From Apteryx mantelli (taxonomy: Eukaryota; Chordata; Aves; Apterygiformes; Apterygidae): a stretch of DNA of 64,000 bases. Numbering within the stretch: the first letter of the stretch is position 1; the number at the start of each line of letters is the position of its first letter. Below, piece by piece: positions 58,669 through 64,000 of the stretch. The stretch covers positions 2,056,001 to 2,120,000 of the forward strand of contig NW_027118693.1 in the NCBI RefSeq assembly GCF_036417845.1, in the 5' to 3' direction. The position numbers and the translations under genes are program-made. The notes beneath the pieces were generated by a model that made no database searches, had not been told where the DNA came from, and worked only from the letters and a program-made list of their open reading frames with translations.

Positions 58669-61600
58669 TGGCTTCACTGCTCTCTAATTCTGCCACCTGA
58701 AAGTCTGCCGAAGGATCTCTCTTGCCCAAGTATAGATGTCTTTAATATAATAGCTACATCTGACCTTATCATCGAGCCTCTCTTCTGATTCCCCAGGAAG
58801 AAAAGGCAGAATTTAGGAAGCATGACTTATCCGACTTCATGTGGGCAGCTGAAACCACTCCAGCAGTATCTGCTCCCTTTGTGGACCATCATCTTTCCTC
58901 CAGATGAAGACATGGTCCCCTTGGCCAACAGGAAACATTATGAAGAGAGTGATTTACCAGAAGTGCTCTGCACAAATGAATGAGAAAGCAATGGATTTCC
59001 TCAAGGAAGGCTCTCTCCATGGACCCCAGAGGAAGTACAGAAGAGCAGCTTAGACTTTGCAGCTTTCTCCAAGGTGTATACAATTGTCTGAGACTGATTG
59101 CACCTCCTCCATTCTTTAGCTATTTGCACTTATCGCTTCTGTTTCTCATTCCCCATCACAGCTGCCATTCTAGTTGTAGAAAGGGGGCTTAACATGCATT
59201 CACCTGGGACAAATCAGGTCCAGTTTGCCTTCACGCAGTGCTTGGATAGAGCAAAGAATAATATAAGAACTCAATTCTGCAAAAGCAAAAGCTTGTGCCA
59301 AATTGTTCCTTTCTTGCTCAGAAATGCCCCAGCTCCCATCTCATCCTGGGCATCATCTTATTCTAGGTCCACATCTGGTTAACATAGTGCAAACTGCCAA
59401 CAAAAAAGAGACAGTTTAGTCCTCTTCCTCAGTGTGTCATTGGGAGTTTGATCTCATTGCAGTTCCGTGCTCATGTTGGAGCTCCATGTTGCTCTCTGTT
59501 CATACAGGACACATGAAGAACAAGGATGCAACTCCAGAAGTGGCTGATAGGTCCTGCCTCTGCCTTCTGCCTGCTCCACAGTGTAAGCCTTGGCAAGTAA
59601 CTCAGTGCTCTCTCAGGTGTCAGCTGTGTGGCATTCAGAGAAGGCCTGAAATGGCTGCACTGCAAAAGACTGGGAGTATCAAGTATCTGGGTGTGGGATA
59701 TTAAGGTCCTACTACCCCCAGGAATAAGAAAATACGAATACGGAGATATGCAGGTGAATTTTTTCCACCTAATTTCAGTTGCCAGAGCATCTAGTGCAAG
59801 CTCAGGTCTAAATCTTAGCTCTGAGCTTAAGCTAAGCTAAGATCTGAGCTGACACCTAACTCTAAATCAGGCAGCTAATTCCCCTGCACTAGCCCCCAGC
59901 TGTACAAAAGCTTTGAAGTTTTCATCTATTTTAAGCTTTGTTTTCTTAATTATACCATGTAGACCAGGATTATGGCTGGCAAGTCAATCACTGAAGCTTT
60001 GCTGTGGGGTGAGTAAGATTGTTCCTGCTATCCACCAGGATGGAGAGGGGCAGTGAACAGCCTCTCTGTGAAGGATAGTGCCATGCCATACCCAGCAGCG
60101 CGGTTCCAAAGGTAGTTTATCTTTGGTGCTAATCCAGCTGTGCAGGTACTGTACTTCTGCCAGCCCCAGCTCTCACTTGCCTGAGTGCTCCAGGGTCCTC
60201 ACCTGCCCTATGGCAAAGTCTGAGTTGGGTTTGGTGGCAAACCCTGGTGCTGGCATTGCTAGGCAGTACGATGTGAAAAGCACTGTCCTCTATCCTCTTT
60301 TTTCCCCCACTCCATTCCCCCAAATTAGGTGTGCACACTTGGGAGGCTTCTATGCAACTGTTCAATTTATGGACCAGCCATACCATTTTACCAGCAGCTG
60401 TTTCTTTCTTCCTTTACAGCAATGATCATCTCAATTTTGTAGATTTTGTTCTCTTCAGGGTTCATTTTTGAAGTTCTTCAGGGAAAAATGTCCCCTTGAT
60501 TGCTTCCTGACTGTAGTCTATTAAACAGTACATCAGTATCCAACCCCTTCTCACAGCTTCTGCCATAGAGCTCGCAAGCTACGTTTCCTTACTGCACCCC
60601 ATCCCTGCCCTTCTCTGCAAGCTGGGGAGGGGACTCCGTGGGAGGAAGTTCCTGTGCCTAAGGCAGAATCTGAAACCCTCACAGCAAAGCATTTTCTCCA
60701 GCTCTCAAGTCTTGTTTCTTTTGCTTTGCTTTGCTTTTTTGCAGGGGGTGAGCTGGGGTGGGGAGAGGGGTTGGATGGAAAAAGTGTTCTCTCTCCTTGA
60801 GAAATGAAGACCCCAGGAAGAGATTCTGCCTTGGCTAAACTGAGATATTTTAAGTGCAGACAGCCACAGCTTGATGTACCCTGGCCATCAATGAAGAGAA
60901 TAAGTTGATTTTCCAATGGGATGCAAATCATCCTAAGGAAGATGCTTCAGAGAAGATTCAGTTCAGAGAGCTAGACACCTGACTGTGGGTGTTCTTGTGC
61001 AGGTAGCTCCACATGAGCTGCGTAGTTGATCTCACATGGAAATGTACTCAGTTCATAGGGCTGGGGAGTAATTCCACCGACCAGCCTTCAATGGCTTAAG
61101 CAGCTGTCTAGTGCCATTTTACATGTCCTAGGATATCCAGCCTGTTATCTAGCTGTTGCAGCAGGTGGCTGCCAGTTTCTTGCATGCCCTGGTTTCATTT
61201 ACCAGCCCCATGCAGATAACTTTACACACTACAGAGCATCCCAAGTGCCCACTTCATGAGCCGGGAGAAGAAGGAGCTGAAGATTAAAACTTTTGGTGGT
61301 GAGTGGAAGTTCAGGGATAAAAAGGGCAGGTGTTACATAGAGTGGCTTGTGATTTCTGATTGAGAGGCACCACTCAAACAGTGGGATCTGGGGGATGCGG
61401 AGCAGTTTTCGGATACCATGAGGTTCCTTGTGAAGACATTGGGTACCAACAGATGGGGTCAGATTGCAGGGGGCCTGCAGTCTAGGCCTGAGGAGTATCA
61501 GGAAGACTGAAGTTGCAAGGATTATATTTCATCCCTGAGAGGCACTGCTTGAGGACGGAGGATGATGTGGGGAGAATTATGCAGGGCTGGGGCTGCAGGG

Positions 61601-62187
61601 ATGTGTAGACTGCATTGAAGCAAAGCATTAAAACTCTGTGAGGGCACGTGTGTCAAAAATGGAAGAGGCACCCCACATCAAAGGTGCTTCTTGAGGGAAG
61701 AACCTCTGTCCCTTTCCTTTGTCTTCCTGCAAGTGGTGCCTCTGATGGTCTGGTCTAATCAGTGCTTGGGGAGGGACATGGACTTCTGGCAGCAGCTCTA
61801 TCTCTAACAGCCCTCAGCAAGCCCCATTAAACCTCCAAGGCACTTTAGTCCTGTGATTTCACTTCACGCTGGGCAACTTTCCCCTGGGAGTTTGTAAGAC
61901 TGTGGGAACCCTAATGAGCTTCTCATTGCCTCTAATCCGCAGGGTGGCTAGTAGGAGAAATTAAGAGTTTTGTTAAGCACAAAAGTTTTGAATGAGCACA
62001 TGATGTATTCTGGTTTCATTTGTTTCTCATGTTTAAGCCTAACAAAGTTACACTAGCGTGTTTCAAATGAACTTCATGAATGTCCATTTCCAGTGGCCAT
62101 CTAGTGCTATCCTATGGAATAGAGGTGGGACGGTGGGACATCTGTTACCAAAAGCAGCCTTCTAGGGTGCACTAATGTCCCAGAATT

Positions 62188-62570
62188 TCAGACCTTCCTC
62201 TTCCTGATGGTTCTAGTTATCTGCATTATGACTCTCCTTGGGAATATCCACTTCATTATGTTGGTAATTGCTGAGCAGCATTCCCATGCCTTTCAATTCT
62301 GCCAGGCATGGGATGTGTTAGTACCCTATTCACTGTTTTGGGAACCCCTTCTACCAGAGAAAGACAGAAGGCTTTCTCAGCCACCTCCTTCCACCTCCCT
62401 GTAGTAAAAATTTCTACAGCACCCTAATCATTGTGTATCTCTTACCAAAACCCAACACCCTGCCAACCCCTAGCAAAGGGTTTTCTGTCTTTTACACAGC
62501 CCTCACTCTTCTAATCAAGATGCTCAGGTTGCCATTGATAATCCCATCCCCAACCAGTTCTTTTTTATCT
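62188..62570 (+). pseudogene. Olfactory receptor relic lacking TM2-TM5 (copy 2)
   Basis: Duplicate of 14962-15340: a TM1-like hydrophobic run with GN near 62230, then TM6-TM7-like sequence after 62350. Where copy 1 has a TAG stop (15076-15078) this copy has TGG, so the first frame runs on to 62404. This copy also has lost one T in the run near 62409, adding a frame change. Both differences arose in already dead sequence. Confidence 0.8.
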
Positions 62571-64000
62571 TTCATATCATGACAGAAAAGATGCATTTAA
62601 CCATGCATGCCTGCATCTGTCTGAATGTGCGTCTTCATCCCAAGAGAGATGGTTCAGTGATCTGCATGAAGTAGACATATTCAGGAGACAGATTCCAAAA
62701 CTGAGCAGCCTGTTGTCACCTGATCTGAGAAAGAGCAAGCTGAGTTTTAATATTTTCCTGTTCTAATATAGCTTTGGAACAACTCCTGTGTTTAGGATAG
62801 CTGGGAAGCAGGTACATGAATTATATTCACAATTATGGCAAAAAAAATCAGTGCCAGATGTGTAGTAATGTTTACAGGATTAAAAAAGTCGCTACCATGG
62901 CATGAAGAGGTAGTTTTGAAAATTTTAATTCTAGCTTCCTCTCTCAACAGTTGTCCCTTCATGACCATTCCTTTTCCACCCCTTAGTTCCTTTTCCAGAA
63001 TACACTTCCGTCTTGAACTTGCGTAGTGTTGAAATATGCAGCCAGGTCCATGTCTTCCAGGGAGCAGAAAGGGAAGAGGGCACCCATGCTGCTACAAACT
63101 GCTTATCCATAGATTGTTCTTTTGTGCTTATCACACAACAAACTGGGGGGCTGGAATCATACTGACACAGGGGAAACTCTCTTCCCAAGCTTGTAGGGTG
63201 CATTATCAAAAGATCATATGGAGTCCCTCTGTGAAAACAGTGACTTAGCAGAAGTCTGGTAGGGTGGCCTTTGCACTTGTGGAGTTGAGCTGTCTTAGTT
63301 TGTGTTAATCATTTGGCCTCCCTTTATACTTGGGAACAGAAATAGGCAGCTATACAAAATTATTTATCTCACTTGAGCTGGTTTATAATTTAGGAGGAAA
63401 CTAAAGAGGAATATCATCATATTTCTGTTAGAAGGAAGCAAAAATGTTTGAAAGTTTTGCACAGAAAGAAGACCTACCCTGTTGGATGGCAGCATGGGCA
63501 GAGTCTTCCGGAAAGAAAGTAATGGAATACAAATGATTTCTGGCCTACGTTCTCTCATGCAGATCTTAGAAACTTACTTTGGGCACTTACTTTCTCCTGT
63601 CACATTCATGGAGCATGTTACTGACGCCTTTACAGGAGTAGGCAACACAAGAGCTTCAGGGCCACCCTCTCGCTGGCTGGGGTGAATGCAACTTCTGTTG
63701 TCAGTACTTTCAGAAGGAACGTAACATTTTAGATCTAAGAAAGGCTTTGCAGTAGACCAGAATATTTCTGTGTTCATTTAGCAAAGTCCTCAAGGTCCGC
63801 CTTTTTTTTATTTATTTACTTATTTCATTTTCAATTTACCCACTAATCCATTATTCATGCAGCTCAGGTGTCAGGGAGGTGGATAGCTATTTAGGGGACC
63901 TTTATCCACAGAAGAAAGTCTGTTATTTACTGTGCACATTTATTACAGGAAGCAGACCCTGTTGTCAGGAAATGCTGCTCATATTGCTTAACTTCTGGGC

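Larger units (their letters stand above)
57789..64000 (+). repeat. Segmental duplication block B, copy 2
   Basis: It is collinear with 10561-16578. Near-identity over 57789-58640 drops to about 97-98% later. About 230 bases around 62815-63090 are not found in copy 1. It contains the duplicate CR1 fragment and OR relic and continues past the window edge. Confidence 0.93.

Overview
The window looks like a piece of a bird nuclear genome. The evidence is the many 5'-truncated CR1 LINEs with the avian-type 3' end, an ERV-L (class III) endogenous retrovirus remnant, and single-exon class II olfactory receptor (OR) genes, one of the OR14 type that is expanded in birds. Nothing prokaryotic is present: no operons, rRNA, tRNA, CRISPR arrays or phage. 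The species cannot be told from the sequence. Most of the 64 kb is repeat-rich and non-coding.

Layout. Bases 1-16578 are the first copy (copy 1) of a large direct duplication. The second copy (copy 2) runs from 42501 to the window end. Block A (1-10560) matches 42501-46605, with about 5.1 kb (931-6053) and about 1.4 kb (7400-8830) of copy 1 missing from copy 2. Block B (10561-16578) matches 57789-64000. The 11.2 kb between the blocks in copy 2 (46606-57788) is absent from copy 1. Because the missing piece begins inside an ERV-L gag remnant, copy 1 probably suffered a deletion. A third, inverted and more diverged copy of about 1-4100 lies at 23850-26860. Identity by eye rises from roughly 85-88% at the left of block A to over 99% at the start of block B, so the copies have mixed histories.

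Genes. There are two apparently intact minus-strand ORs (18556-19503, and 39822-40757, OR14-like with an altered DRY motif). One OR pseudogene (54938-55883, minus) has two frameshifts. A third OR relic lacks TM2-TM5 and occurs once in each block B copy (about 14962-15340 and 62188-62570, plus). Between the ORs, 30365-34871 holds three exon-like open segments (plus strand) whose splice sites are all phase 0. Together they suggest an unrecognised host gene of about 630 residues, with one frameshift in the middle exon.

Mobile DNA. CR1 fragments on both strands account for many of the weak reading frames. The ERV-L remnant (about 46027-49007) keeps gag pieces, a readable DD35E integrase and a probable 3' LTR but lacks protease, reverse transcriptase and RNase H. 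A degenerate minisatellite of about 62 bp units (7560-8340) reverses orientation internally. I did not find a clearly new multi-gene system. The points most worth checking are the broken three-exon gene, the mosaic tandem duplication and the orientation-switching minisatellite.
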